Assembly (NCBI GenBank): GCA_009697105.1
Contig: SIAQ01000008.1
Coordinates: 1-64,000 of the forward strand
DNA from: Gemmataceae bacterium
GTDB taxonomy: Bacteria; Planctomycetota; Planctomycetia; Gemmatales; Gemmataceae
Direction of reading: 5' to 3'
DNA length: 64,000 bases
The notes under the pieces were generated by a model, which worked only from the letters and a program-made list of their open reading frames with translations, did no database searches and was not told the origin of the DNA. A program made the translations under genes and the position numbers. Within the stretch, counting starts at the first letter, position 1. Each line of letters starts with the position of its first letter. Of this stretch, positions 16,705-24,475 are shown piece after piece.

Positions 16705-17988
16705 TCAAACCAGCCGCGTGATGCCGGGCATAGCGACTTCGGAGGCCGGCGGCCGCGAGTCGAACGTGTAGCCGGCCGGGGAGAGGTCTTCGCGGGAGTT
16801 TAGGGCCTGGTCCCACGTCACCATTTGGCCGGTATAGGCGGCTTGCCGGGCCATGATCGCCATGAGGGTGCTCTTGGCCATGTAGTCGCCGTTGTTGATT
16901 GGGCGGGCGTTGCGAATGCTGGCGAAGAGCACGTCGTGCTCGGTCTGGTACATGTCGTTGGCAGGGCCTTCGTAGACGCGTTCGTTGCCATCGGTTTTCA
17001 GCACCAGGCCGCGCCGGCGTTCGGTCAGCAGGGCCGTGCCGCGTTTGCCCAGCGCATGGCCGCTCATGTCATTTCGGCAACCGGTCTGCTGTCGGCATTG
17101 GCTGAAGAGTTTGGCGCCGTTCTCCCATTCATACACGACGCTGAAGTGATCGTAGATATTTCCGAAGTCAGCTCCGGTGCGCGTTTGGCGTCCGCCCGTG
17201 CCATAGCAGCGGACGGGATAGGTGTCGCGCATGAGCCAGGCGCAGACGTCGAGGTAGTGAACGTGTTGCTCGACGTTGAAATCGCCGGAGAGCCAGGTGT
17301 AGTAGTACCAGTTGCGCATCTGCCGGGTCATGTCGGTTGCGCCTTCATGCCGTCCGGGGGTCCAGATCGGGCCGCGCAGGTCGTTCGCTTGCATGGCGAC
17401 GATGTCGCCGATCGCGCCGTCGTGGATGCGTTGCACGGTGTCCGTGAAGCCATTGTCATGGCGGAGGCACAGGCCGGAGACGATCGAGAGATTGCGGCGG
17501 CGGGCGTCAGCGCAGGTTTCGAGCACCGAGCGAACGCCGGCGGCGTCAACGGCGCATGGCTTCTCGGCGAAGACATGTTTGTTTGCCTGCACCGCGGCGC
17601 GAATATGGATCGGTCGAAAGTGCGGCGGCGTGCAGAGCAGGACGACATCACACGACGCGATCACTTGGCGGTAGCCGTCGAAGCCGACGTGGCGCCGGGC
17701 GACGGGCACGTCGATCTTGTTGGCGATCTCGCGGACGTTTTGCAAGCGAGTCAAGCTGCTCTGCAGGCGATCGTCGAAGGCGTCGGCCATGGCCCAGAGC
17801 TTGACGTTGCGGTCGGCCTTGAGTGCTTGCTCGGCCGCGCCGGTGCCGCGACCGCCGCAACCGATCAGGCCGACTTTGATCTCGCCCTCGCGGCCCTGGG
17901 CGTGAGCGTTCGCGGCGATGACGGAGGTCGCTGCGACGGCGGCGGTGGTTTGGAGGAAGGTGCGGCGAGTGGTGTCGTTTGGTTTCAT
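16705..17988 (-). CDS. Tat-exported Gfo/Idh/MocA-family oxidoreductase
   Basis: NAD(P)-dependent oxidoreductase of the glucose-fructose-oxidoreductase family, greatly expanded in planctomycetes and usually linked to sugar breakdown. The twin-arginine signal TTRRTFLQTTAAVAA is at about residues 6-20. The dinucleotide-binding loop GLIGCGGRG follows, and the catalytic EKP motif (AEKPCAVDAAG) is intact. It is 427 residues long. I chose ATG 17988, preceded by AAGGA; a further 17 upstream codons lack support. It follows the ankyrin gene by 19 bp on the same strand. Confidence 0.92.
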   Translation of the reverse strand: MKPNDTTRRTFLQTTAAVAATSVIAANAHAQGREGEIKVGLIGCGGRGTGAAEQALKADRNVKLWAMADAFDDRLQSSLTRLQNVREIANKIDVPVARRHVGFDGYRQVIASCDVVLLCTPPHFRPIHIRAAVQANKHVFAEKPCAVDAAGVRSVLETCADARRRNLSIVSGLCLRHDNGFTDTVQRIHDGAIGDIVAMQANDLRGPIWTPGRHEGATDMTRQMRNWYYYTWLSGDFNVEQHVHYLDVCAWLMRDTYPVRCYGTGGRQTRTGADFGNIYDHFSVVYEWENGAKLFSQCRQQTGCRNDMSGHALGKRGTALLTERRRGLVLKTDGNERVYEGPANDMYQTEHDVLFASIRNARPINNGDYMAKSTLMAIMARQAAYTGQMVTWDQALNSREDLSPAGYTFDSRPPASEVAMPGITRLV

Positions 17989-18007
17989 GGCGGAATCCTT
18001 GTTAACA

Positions 18008-18517
18008 TTATTTCGAAAGATCCTGGAAGAACTGTGCAATGTCGAAATTAGCGATTGACCGAGCTAAAGACGCGGGACTAACTCCGTGGTTGTTTGTGGC
18101 GTTGGGGTCAGCTCCCCGTTTTCGCAGTAGTTGGATCAATTCTCCGTTGCCCCGTGAGCTCAACACCGCCGTAAGCAGAGCTGTGTTTCCGTGTTCGTTC
18201 TTGGCATCAATAACGGCGCCTGCATTCAGAAGAATTCTCGCAACTTCGACATTTTGCTGTTGTGCAGCGAAATGGAGCGGAGTGAAGCCGTGATTGTCCT
18301 GGAGGTTGATGTTTTGTCCCGAGCGAATCAGTTGGCCGACCAAATCCACATCATTGTCCGCTGCGGCGTAATGAAGCTTGCTTCTGCCTTCCCTGTCCAA
18401 TTCATGGACAGCGACGCTCGATCCGCGAGTCAGGATAAATGCAAAAACTAATCCGACACAGAGTACGATTAGAAAACCAACAAGCATCTTGATTTTCCTC
18501 ATTGGTCTGAAGTTCAT
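18008..18517 (-). CDS. Membrane-anchored ankyrin-repeat protein
   Basis: A 169-residue protein with one N-terminal transmembrane helix (about 9-31) and then three or four ankyrin repeats, e.g. HGFTPLHFAAQQQNVEVARI and HGNTALLTAV. Ankyrin repeats bind proteins; the partner is unknown. It lies between the HigBA-like pair and the exported oxidoreductase, all on the minus strand. An internal ATG at 18502 is an alternative start. Confidence 0.85.
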   Translation of the reverse strand: MNFRPMRKIKMLVGFLIVLCVGLVFAFILTRGSSVAVHELDREGRSKLHYAAADNDVDLVGQLIRSGQNINLQDNHGFTPLHFAAQQQNVEVARILLNAGAVIDAKNEHGNTALLTAVLSSRGNGELIQLLRKRGADPNATNNHGVSPASLARSIANFDIAQFFQDLSK

Positions 18518-18563
18518 GCCGTTATTGACTCCTCGTCATTCCTGACAGCTTGTTTTTCAGCGT

Positions 18564-18932
18564 TCATGTGGCGCGTGCTTTCTTCTTTGCCGCCTTCGTG
18601 CCCTTCGGCACGCCGTTGCTCGAATGAGGCGGCAACTCCGTAAAAGCAAGCCGACCGCCAAGCGCCGAATAGGCGTGCAAAACCTGCTCAAGCGGAACGT
18701 CATAATTGCCAAACTCGATCTTGGCTGCCCTTGACTCGCTGACCTTGAGCCGGACCGCCAGGTCTTTCGGTGACAATCCCAGTTCATTGCGCCGCTTGCG
18801 GATTGCTCGCGACAGGAAAATACGGAAATCCATCTCCTGTTTCTCATCCTCGGTCATGCCCACGGCATCGCCCGCGTGGTCATAGACCTTGTAACCTCGC
18901 GCTTCGAGGGCCTTGCGTCTTTCAGCGTTCAT
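18564..18932 (-). CDS. XRE-family antitoxin of a HigBA-like pair
   Basis: A 122-residue protein. Residues about 38-90 form a lambda-repressor-like helix-turn-helix: AIRKRRNELGLSPKDLAVRL, then KVSESRAAKIEFGNYDVPLE. The N-terminus is charged and the C-terminal tail is lysine- and alanine-rich. It overlaps the upstream toxin gene by 11 bp. Toxin-first order is the HigBA arrangement, in which the antitoxin binds the toxin and represses the operon. Confidence 0.85.
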   Translation of the reverse strand: MNAERRKALEARGYKVYDHAGDAVGMTEDEKQEMDFRIFLSRAIRKRRNELGLSPKDLAVRLKVSESRAAKIEFGNYDVPLEQVLHAYSALGGRLAFTELPPHSSNGVPKGTKAAKKKARAT

Positions 18933-19299
18933 CGGTCTTTTCCTGTTCGTCGTGGGTTCTGAGCCGCTTCCTGCAGCGGTCGATTACTTGATCGGGAATC
19001 TTTCGAGTCTTCTTGTCGTACACATCAAGAATGAGAACTTCCGCCACATCGACACGGTACATGATGCGCCAGTTATGCTGCGCATCACGAACCCGGATAG
19101 CTCCGCACCTTGGGCCGACGATGGGAAGCGGTTCCGCTCTAGGCATCCCAAGCGATTCACCGTCCTGCAATTTTCCGATCAGGAAGCCAGCTTCCTTGCG
19201 AGCTTGCTCTGAAAACGGCGGCGTCTTGATTTCTCCGTGTAACCAGACAATAGCCTTTGGGCGTTGCTCGTCGCCCTCATCCACGCGTTGGCTGGCCAT
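18922..19299 (-). CDS. RelE/HigB-superfamily toxin (Gp49-like)
   Basis: A 125-residue protein of the phage Gp49/HigB-like group, ribosome-dependent mRNA interferases. The recognisable core is GPRCGAIRVRD, NWRIMYRVDVAEVLILDVY, and the C-terminal basic helix after KKTRKIPDQVIDRC. The overlap with the XRE gene supports a type II toxin-antitoxin operon. The exact N-terminus is uncertain because the ATG at 19299 has only a weak ribosome-binding site. Confidence 0.83.
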   Translation of the reverse strand: MASQRVDEGDEQRPKAIVWLHGEIKTPPFSEQARKEAGFLIGKLQDGESLGMPRAEPLPIVGPRCGAIRVRDAQHNWRIMYRVDVAEVLILDVYDKKTRKIPDQVIDRCRKRLRTHDEQEKTDER

Positions 19300-19388
19300 C
19301 GGATTGATCTCGATTGAGAGACGCCGTTCAGATCATTTGCATACCGGATATGGCATGCTTTCAATGCCAACTCCTGAGCATGATCCAA

Positions 19389-20189
19389 CTATTTCGACGC
19401 CCGAATTTCAAACCGCCGAAAATCTACCTCGAAGCCTTCCGTCTGCAACAAGATTTTGCCCGCCGCCGGGAACACGTCGAACGCCTCGTTCACTTTGGTG
19501 CCGTTGACGATGATTTCGATTTTCGAGCCGCGGCAGATGCACTCAACTTTGGTCCAGTCGCCGAGTTTGCTTTCGACATCGTCTTTGCCGTGGGTGTCGA
19601 GAAGTTCCTTGAAGCCGGCTTCGTGTTTGTTCCACCAGAGTTGGCCCTTGGTGAAGGTGCGTACTTCGCCGCCCTTGCTCCAGCGCGGGCGTTTGTCGGA
19701 ACCGAGCACGGTCTTGGCTTTGAGGGCCACGGGGATGACGTCGCCCTTGGCGTCTTTGCCGCGGATGGAGATGAGATCGCCGACGCAGCCTTGGGCCAGC
19801 TGGCATTCGACGGACGCCATCCAGGTGCCGCCGGCGCCGCCGTCGGGACCGGTGGCGTGCAGCAGGATGCCGGAGTTGCGCACGTACTTGCCGCCGTCGG
19901 TTCGTTTGCCCCATTTGTATTCGACGGTTAAGTGATAATCCTTATAGGTCTTTTCCGTAGCGACATAGCCGAACCCGTCGCCGGAGAGGTGCAGGATGCC
20001 GTCCTTGACGGTGAAGACCTTGCGTGGGTCGTCGCGTTTGGTGTCCTTGAGCCAGGTTGTCAGGCCGGTCAGGTCTTGGCCGTTGAAGAGTTGGATCAAC
20101 CCGGTCGGCGCGACGGGCGTGTCCTGCCCCGCAACATGAGTGACGGCGAAAAAGAAAAGTGCCAACGTGCAACCAATTAGCCTGCGCAT
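19389..20189 (-). CDS. Secreted DUF1080 (3-keto-disaccharide hydrolase-type) protein
   Basis: A 266-residue exported protein with a signal peptide (about 1-21) and a single concanavalin-like DUF1080 domain. The start of the domain is LIQLFNGQDLTGLTTW. The core contains EYKWG, NSGILLHATGPDG, VECQLAQG and the closing ILLQTEGFEVDFRRFEI. The family is very abundant in planctomycetes. Some members hydrolyse 3-keto-glycosides, a good functional companion to exported Gfo/Idh/MocA enzymes such as the one at 16705-17988, but no direct link is shown here. Confidence 0.9.
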   Translation of the reverse strand: MRRLIGCTLALFFFAVTHVAGQDTPVAPTGLIQLFNGQDLTGLTTWLKDTKRDDPRKVFTVKDGILHLSGDGFGYVATEKTYKDYHLTVEYKWGKRTDGGKYVRNSGILLHATGPDGGAGGTWMASVECQLAQGCVGDLISIRGKDAKGDVIPVALKAKTVLGSDKRPRWSKGGEVRTFTKGQLWWNKHEAGFKELLDTHGKDDVESKLGDWTKVECICRGSKIEIIVNGTKVNEAFDVFPAAGKILLQTEGFEVDFRRFEIRASK

Positions 20190-20274
20190 GGATTCAGCCC
20201 CCTTGAGTTAATCTGATCTTATCCGGTAGGTGTCGCAAATGGAAGCGAAAAGTGATTCTCGGACGGAGAAGCCC

Positions 20275-20357
20275 ACGCAAAGGCGCAAAGGGAGGTGACG
20301 ATTTATTTCAAATATCAACGGAATTGTTTTTTTCTTCGCGGCTTTGCGCCTTTGCGT
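20275..20357. repeat. Large-loop inverted repeat (ACGCAAAGGCGCAAAG)
   Basis: Arms 20275-20290 and 20342-20357 are perfect complements around an AT-rich loop of about 50 nt. The right arm is inside the 3' end of the sterol-desaturase gene and encodes its last residues. Confidence 0.85.
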
Positions 20358-21174
20358 GAGCTACCTTGTCCACATTCGTGCCGCCCTGCGAACGAAACGG
20401 CAGCGACAACATCGCGGGCAGGCGATTGGCGGTTTCTTCGTCGCGCAGGTCAGCCAAGCCGAGTGCCATCGTCTCGTGTGGTTGCGCCGGCGCCGCCAAA
20501 TACGTTCCCAGTAAGTAATCCCACCACGGCAGATTGAAGCCGAAGTTTGTGTTCGATTCCTCGGCATGCACTGAATGATGGATGCGGTGCATGTCCGGCG
20601 TCACGACGAATAGCCGAAGCATGCGATCCAGCCAGGTCGGCAACTTGATGTTCGCATGATTGAAGATCGACGTCCCATTCAGCAACACTTCAAACACCAG
20701 CACGGCGATCGGCGGCACCCCCAGCACCAGCACGGCTGCGAATTTGATGCACAGCGAAATCGCTATTTCAATCGTGTGGAAGCGCAGGCCCGTCGTTACG
20801 TCCACATCCAAATCCGCATGATGCACGCGATGCAAGCGCCAAAGAATCGGCAAGGCATGGAACAGTACATGCTGTAGGTAGACGACGAAATCCAGCGCGA
20901 TTACCGCCAAGACACCGACCAACCAAACCGGCAGATTGAGGTTGTTGAACAGACTCCAATCGTTGATTCGCGCGGACTCCGCCAGCGACGACAGGCTCAA
21001 GGGCGCGGCGAATCGTAGCACCACCGTATTGATGGCGACCAATGACAGGTTGCTCAACCAGCGTTTTGGTTTGTTGGCGACGAGCGGCCGGCGTGGCATC
21101 GCAAGCTCCGCAATCGCGAAAATCGCAAAGATAATGGCAAAAATGACCAGACGTGTCGAATCTTCGTGATTCAT
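20308..21174 (-). CDS. Sterol desaturase / fatty-acid hydroxylase family membrane enzyme
   Basis: A 288-residue di-iron membrane oxygenase. The histidine clusters are HVLFH (102-106), HRVHH (115-119), FNHAN (about 171-175) and HRIHH (196-200), between hydrophobic segments. The substrate could be a sterol, hopanoid, fatty acid or carotenoid and cannot be told from sequence. The last 16 or so residues are hydrophilic and are encoded by a repeat arm, so the native C-terminus has probably been replaced or extended. Confidence 0.87.
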   Translation of the reverse strand: MNHEDSTRLVIFAIIFAIFAIAELAMPRRPLVANKPKRWLSNLSLVAINTVVLRFAAPLSLSSLAESARINDWSLFNNLNLPVWLVGVLAVIALDFVVYLQHVLFHALPILWRLHRVHHADLDVDVTTGLRFHTIEIAISLCIKFAAVLVLGVPPIAVLVFEVLLNGTSIFNHANIKLPTWLDRMLRLFVVTPDMHRIHHSVHAEESNTNFGFNLPWWDYLLGTYLAAPAQPHETMALGLADLRDEETANRLPAMLSLPFRSQGGTNVDKVAHAKAQSREEKNNSVDI

Positions 21175-21210
21175 TCGGACAACTCAACAGCGAAAACGAC
21201 GGAAGCTGTT

Positions 21211-21268
21211 TTCCGCTCGCGGTTTAGCTTTCGGAGTATCCCACACGAGCGCTAAGCCGCAAGCGGAA
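21211..21268. repeat. Inverted repeat, family A, some mismatches
   Basis: Arms 21211-21232 and 21247-21268 pair imperfectly because the left arm has CTCGCGGTTTAGCTTTC. It lies between co-directional genes. Confidence 0.8.
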
Positions 21269-21278
21269 TACAAACAAT

Positions 21279-22205
21279 TTACGTCCCGCGTTTGACCGAC
21301 GGCGGCGTGTCGAGGATGTCGAGAAATAGCCGAGCGGGAATCGGCAAAACGCGGCGGCGGTCCCAAACGACGAGCATATCGCGCGTCAGGTTCAGACCGG
21401 CGATCTCGAGAGTATGCAGCGTGCCGGTGGCGATTTCCTTCTGCACCGCGCGGGTGGAGAGGACCGCCACGCCCATGCCGCGCTGGACCGCTTTCTTGAT
21501 CGCTTCGTTGCTGCCGAGTTCCAATGCGATGCGGAGATCGTGGAGCTTTTGGCCTGCCTTCGCGAGTTCCTGTTCGAGACAGGAGCGCGATGCCGACCCG
21601 CTCTCGCGCACGATCAGCGGTTCGCTGGCCAATTGCTTGAGTGTTATGCGTTTTTTGCCGGCCAAGGCATGTTTCGCGGAGACGATCAGCGCCAATTCGT
21701 CGCTGCCGAACACGCGAAATTCGAGGTTTGGGCTATCGCTGCGGCCACCGACCATGCCGAGGTGTACGTGGCCTTGTTCGACGTGGCCGAGCACTTCACG
21801 GCTATCGGTGATGCTGGCGCGGACTTGCACGTGCGAATGTTTTTCTTGAAACTTCGCTAACAGATCCGGCAACAGGTGTTCGCCAGGAACGGAGCTTGCC
21901 GCGAGCAATAACTCGCCGGTAAGCGGTTTGACGAGTCCCGTAATTTCGCCGATGGCTTCGCGGTGTAGGGCAATGATTCGCAATGCGTAGCCGTAAAGGC
22001 AGTGACCGGCGTCGGTCAGCAACACATGCCCGCCCTGGCGATGAAACAGCGAGCTTTTGAGCGATTTTTCCAGTCCCTGGATGCGCTGGCTGACTGCGGC
22101 TTGCGTCAAGCCGAGCGCTCGAGCAGCGCTGGTGAAACTGCTTAACTCGGCGGCCTTGACGAAGGTTTCGAGGTGAGGCAAATTGTCAGTATCGCTGGCG
22201 GCCAT
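21279..22205 (-). CDS. LysR-family regulator, CysL/selenium-metabolism-like
   Basis: A 308-residue LysR-type activator/repressor. The N-terminal winged helix (FVKAAELSSFTSAARALGLT, then AAVSQRIQGLE) is followed by a substrate-binding-protein-like sensor domain. The linker (LLLAASSVPGEHLLPDLLAKF) and ITDSREVLGHVEQGHVHLGM resemble the subgroup annotated as selenium-metabolism-associated LysR regulators and CysL. That is a judgement from memory, not a search. It lies 264 bp downstream of the candidate selenoprotein gene. I chose ATG 22205; a TTG at 22238 would add 11 residues. Confidence 0.88.
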   Translation of the reverse strand: MAASDTDNLPHLETFVKAAELSSFTSAARALGLTQAAVSQRIQGLEKSLKSSLFHRQGGHVLLTDAGHCLYGYALRIIALHREAIGEITGLVKPLTGELLLAASSVPGEHLLPDLLAKFQEKHSHVQVRASITDSREVLGHVEQGHVHLGMVGGRSDSPNLEFRVFGSDELALIVSAKHALAGKKRITLKQLASEPLIVRESGSASRSCLEQELAKAGQKLHDLRIALELGSNEAIKKAVQRGMGVAVLSTRAVQKEIATGTLHTLEIAGLNLTRDMLVVWDRRRVLPIPARLFLDILDTPPSVKRGT

Positions 22206-22258
22206 GACGTGTTCGCTCGAATGCCTGGTTACGGCCAATACCGGCGGGATCGTCGTAT

Positions 22259-22322
22259 TGTCGGAGCCTGAGCGCCAGCGAAGGGCTCAGCAAGGCCCTT
22301 TGCTGGCGCTCAGGCTCCGACA
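22259..22322. repeat. Inverted repeat, family D (GAGCCTGAGCGCCAGCGAAGGGC)
   Basis: Arms 22259-22286 and 22295-22322 are 28 bp with one mismatch and an 8-nt loop. It sits between the LysR gene and the candidate selenoprotein gene. The palindrome at 26744-26801 is the same family. Confidence 0.9.
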
Positions 22323-22469
22323 AATCCGTATCAATGCGAAACCGCCGCGATGATGTGTGTCACCGCAGCGGTTTGGGTTAATTCGTCCAACATCCTCAGA
22401 GATGTTGGTAGCTTCCGTAATTTCACGATTCTCGTTCCACGCAAGAACGCAGTAACAAGAATTGCGGAA

Positions 22470-23063
22470 TTACTTGGGAGCTTCCGTCTTCGCTTCCTTC
22501 TTCTTGGCAGTGGTCAGGATCTTCGGAATGTCGGAGACAATCGCGTCGATCGCTTTGCTGGTCAGCTCGCCCTTTTTGAAGGTGTGGTTGGCAGCAACTT
22601 TACGCTGATTGTACAGTACGACGGTGATGTCCGCATCCTTCGAGACGCCGTACTTGTCCGGACCGGCCGGGTTGTCGATCGACAACACGATGTTCTTGAG
22701 GCCTTCCTTCGTGGCAAGGGCCTTCAGCTTGTCTTCGAGCTTGTCGTCGTCGGTGCAGAACACGACGAAGCTGCCCATCTTGGCGGATTTGTTCTTGGCG
22801 GTCTCGGCGTCAATTTTCTTGACCAAACTGGTCAAGGAGTCGCTGACTTCGCGCGCGAAGATCATAGCGACCGGGTTGCCACCGTTGCTTCAGACGAGGC
22901 AATGCTTTTTGCCAGCCTGGCCACCCGTTACATTCAACGGATGGAACGGCCCTGGAAGGCTTTTGCCCGTTTGCGGTCCCGACTGCAGCGCACCACCGGC
23001 CGTCACGCTGGCAACAGCCAACATGGCGACGGCGAACGCGCCCAATGCCATACGATGTTTCAT
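22470..23063 (-). CDS. Candidate thioredoxin-like selenoprotein with in-frame TGA (CxxU)
   Basis: If the TGA at 22890-22892 is read through, this is one 197-residue exported protein. It has a signal peptide (about 1-24), then LPGPFHPLNVTGGQAGKKHCLV, with U at 58, and then SNGGNPVAMIFAREVSDSLT and a thioredoxin-like remainder ending in a lysine-rich tail. The reading frame is identical on both sides of the TGA. C55 and position 58 form a CxxC-type redox motif with the second cysteine replaced. AGGAGGTG (23072-23079) gives a strong start at ATG 23063. A SECIS-like hairpin lies downstream of the TGA. The alternatives are a nonsense mutation (Cys TGC to TGA) or a sequencing error. The function is probably thiol redox or peroxide handling in the periplasm, by inference. 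Confidence 0.65.
22839..22871 (-). promoter_or_regulatory. Candidate bacterial SECIS hairpin
   Basis: In the mRNA, GUCGCU (22871-22866) pairs with AGCGAC (22844-22839). Inside that stem, CUUCG pairs with CGAAG around a CGCG loop (22855-22852). The apical loop starts 34 nt after the UGA and has G in its second position, both within the bacterial SECIS consensus as I recall it. The inner sequence is GC-rich and self-complementary, so chance is possible. Confidence 0.45.
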
Positions 23064-23252
23064 TGTGGAAACACCTCCTGTAAAATATAATGGAGAATCT
23101 ACTATACCGAACCATCGGCAAGATTCTTCCCTCAGAATAAGACGAACGCGTGCGCCCGGAAATTCGATTTCCATTAATAGCTAACGGACACGTCATAAGT
23201 AATTCTTATACGGCATGGCATGCATCAGGCGTTCCAGCATTCCGCCCGCAGG

Positions 23253-23319
23253 TCAGAGCCGCGCACGCCGTAAGCGGTTTGGGGGTTATCCAAACCGCTT
23301 ACGGCGTACGTGGCTGCGA
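23253..23319. repeat. Inverted repeat, GAGCCGCGCACGCCGTAAGCGG family
   Basis: Left arm 23253-23280 and right arm 23292-23319 pair with a few mismatches around an 11-nt loop. It is part of the roughly 630-bp gene-free stretch 23064-23698, which otherwise holds a MITE-like element and a further repeat. Confidence 0.85.
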
Positions 23320-23438
23320 TCTGTGTGGAACCTGAAGCAGGCGGGGCGCGTCGTCATACTATGACATTGGTCAAACGGAATTTTCGTTATTACTCGCGCA
23401 TCGATGGTTGCATTTCATGGGAAAACCTGTTCTAATAA

Positions 23439-23579
23439 CCTAGTACGACAGCGCTAGATCGAGAATTTGGCCCGCATTGTAGCCGAATTCGTGAGAATTC
23501 GGACGACTTGGGCAAACGAGGGAAGGCCGAATTCTCACGAATTCAGCTACAGGATACGATGTAGCGCTGTCGTACTAGG
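23439..23579. mobile_element. MITE-like nested inverted-repeat element, 141 bp
   Basis: Terminal inverted repeats of 18 bp are perfect (CCTAGTACGACAGCGCTA at 23439-23456 and its complement at 23562-23579). A second, inner pair (23480-23502 and 23527-23549, GCCGAATTCGTGAGAATTCGG-type) lies inside. There is no coding capacity. The arrangement resembles a non-autonomous transposable element. No target-site duplication is clear. Confidence 0.6.
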
Positions 23580-23633
23580 GTGCGTCAAGCGCCTATGCCG
23601 ACGCACTTGGCGCTGGCGCTTCTTGACGCATCC
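23577..23633. repeat. Inverted repeat, family F (GTGCGTCAAGCGCC), imperfect
   Basis: It begins where the MITE-like element ends. The arms GGGTGCGTCAAGCGCC and GGCGCTTCTTGACGCATCC pair imperfectly, and the middle repeats GCCGACGCA. A perfect relative is at 33785-33870. Confidence 0.75.
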
Positions 23634-23698
23634 TAATCAATTCATCAATCGAATAATTCCGCTTGAGCGCTACCCCGCACGCGGAGGATGTCAAGCAT

Positions 23699-24475
23699 AT
23701 GATCGTTGTTGAGGAACTTACGAAACGATTTCCCCTACCCGGCGGCGACGAAGTGCTCGCCGTCGATCGGCTCTCGTTCTCCGTTCAGCCCGGCGAAGTG
23801 TACGGCTTGCTCGGCCCCAATGGCGCGGGCAAGACGACGACGCTGCGCATGCTGCTCGGCCTACTCCAGGCGACCAGCGGGCAGGCCTCGATCGCCGGCT
23901 TCGGATCCAATCGCCATCCGGATGAAGTGAAACGCCGCGTAGGCCTGGTCTCGGCGAACGCGGGACTTTACCCCGCCCTTAGCGTGCGCGAGCTACTGCT
24001 GTTTTTCGCCGAGCTTTATAGCGTTCCCGATGAAGACGCATTGAAGGAACTCCAGCACCTGACCGAGCTACTCGGTCTGGCGGACCTGCTCGATCGGCGT
24101 TGCGCGAACCTTAGCACCGGGCAGCGCCAGCGTGTCGTGCTCGCGCGGGCGCTGATCCATCAGCCGCCGGTGATGTTGCTCGACGAGCCGACGTTGGGGT
24201 TGGATGTCCTGGGTTGTCAGATCATCAACGAATATATCAATCATCTTCGGGAGGAAGGCAAAGCCGTCATCCTTACGACGCATCATCTCGACGACGCAGA
24301 ACGGCTCTGCACGCGTCTGGGGCTGATGCATCAGGGCCGACTTGTCGCCGATGGCACGTTGGCGGAACTCCGCGAACGCACGGGATGTGCGAGTCTGATT
24401 GACATGTTCCTGAAACTCTCCAATGTCGGACCGTCGTTCATGCGTCGGCAAGGTGATGAGGCAATGCGAACATGA
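23699..24475 (+). CDS. natA: ABC transporter ATPase, NatA type
   Basis: A 258-residue ATP-binding subunit of an ABC exporter. Walker A is GPNGAGKT (39-46), the signature is LSTGQRQRV, Walker B is [12 protein letters not shown], and the switch histidine is in TTHHLDD. The Q-loop-proximal NANAG-type region is consistent with the Na+-exporter/ABC-2 class. I chose ATG 23699, preceded by GGAGG at 23683-23687. Its stop overlaps the next start by 4 bp (ATGA), so the ATPase and permease are coupled. Confidence 0.92.
   Translation: MIVVEELTKRFPLPGGDEVLAVDRLSFSVQPGEVYGLLGPNGAGKTTTLRMLLGLLQATSGQASIAGFGSNRHPDEVKRRVGLVSANAGLYPALSVRELLLFFAELYSVPDEDALKELQHLTELLGLADLLDRRCANLSTGQRQRVVLARALIHQPPVMLLDEPTLGLDVLGCQIINEYINHLREEGKAVILTTHHLDDAERLCTRLGLMHQGRLVADGTLAELRERTGCASLIDMFLKLSNVGPSFMRRQGDEAMRT

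Noticed and set aside
16825-18051. 408-codon plus-strand frame opposite the oxidoreductase
   Set aside because: Antisense shadow; the minus strand has a Tat signal, a Rossmann motif and EKP.
22890-22892. TGA read as tryptophan (alternative genetic code)
   Set aside because: The genes in the window use TGG for Trp and several end in TGA, and the position is expected to be Cys.
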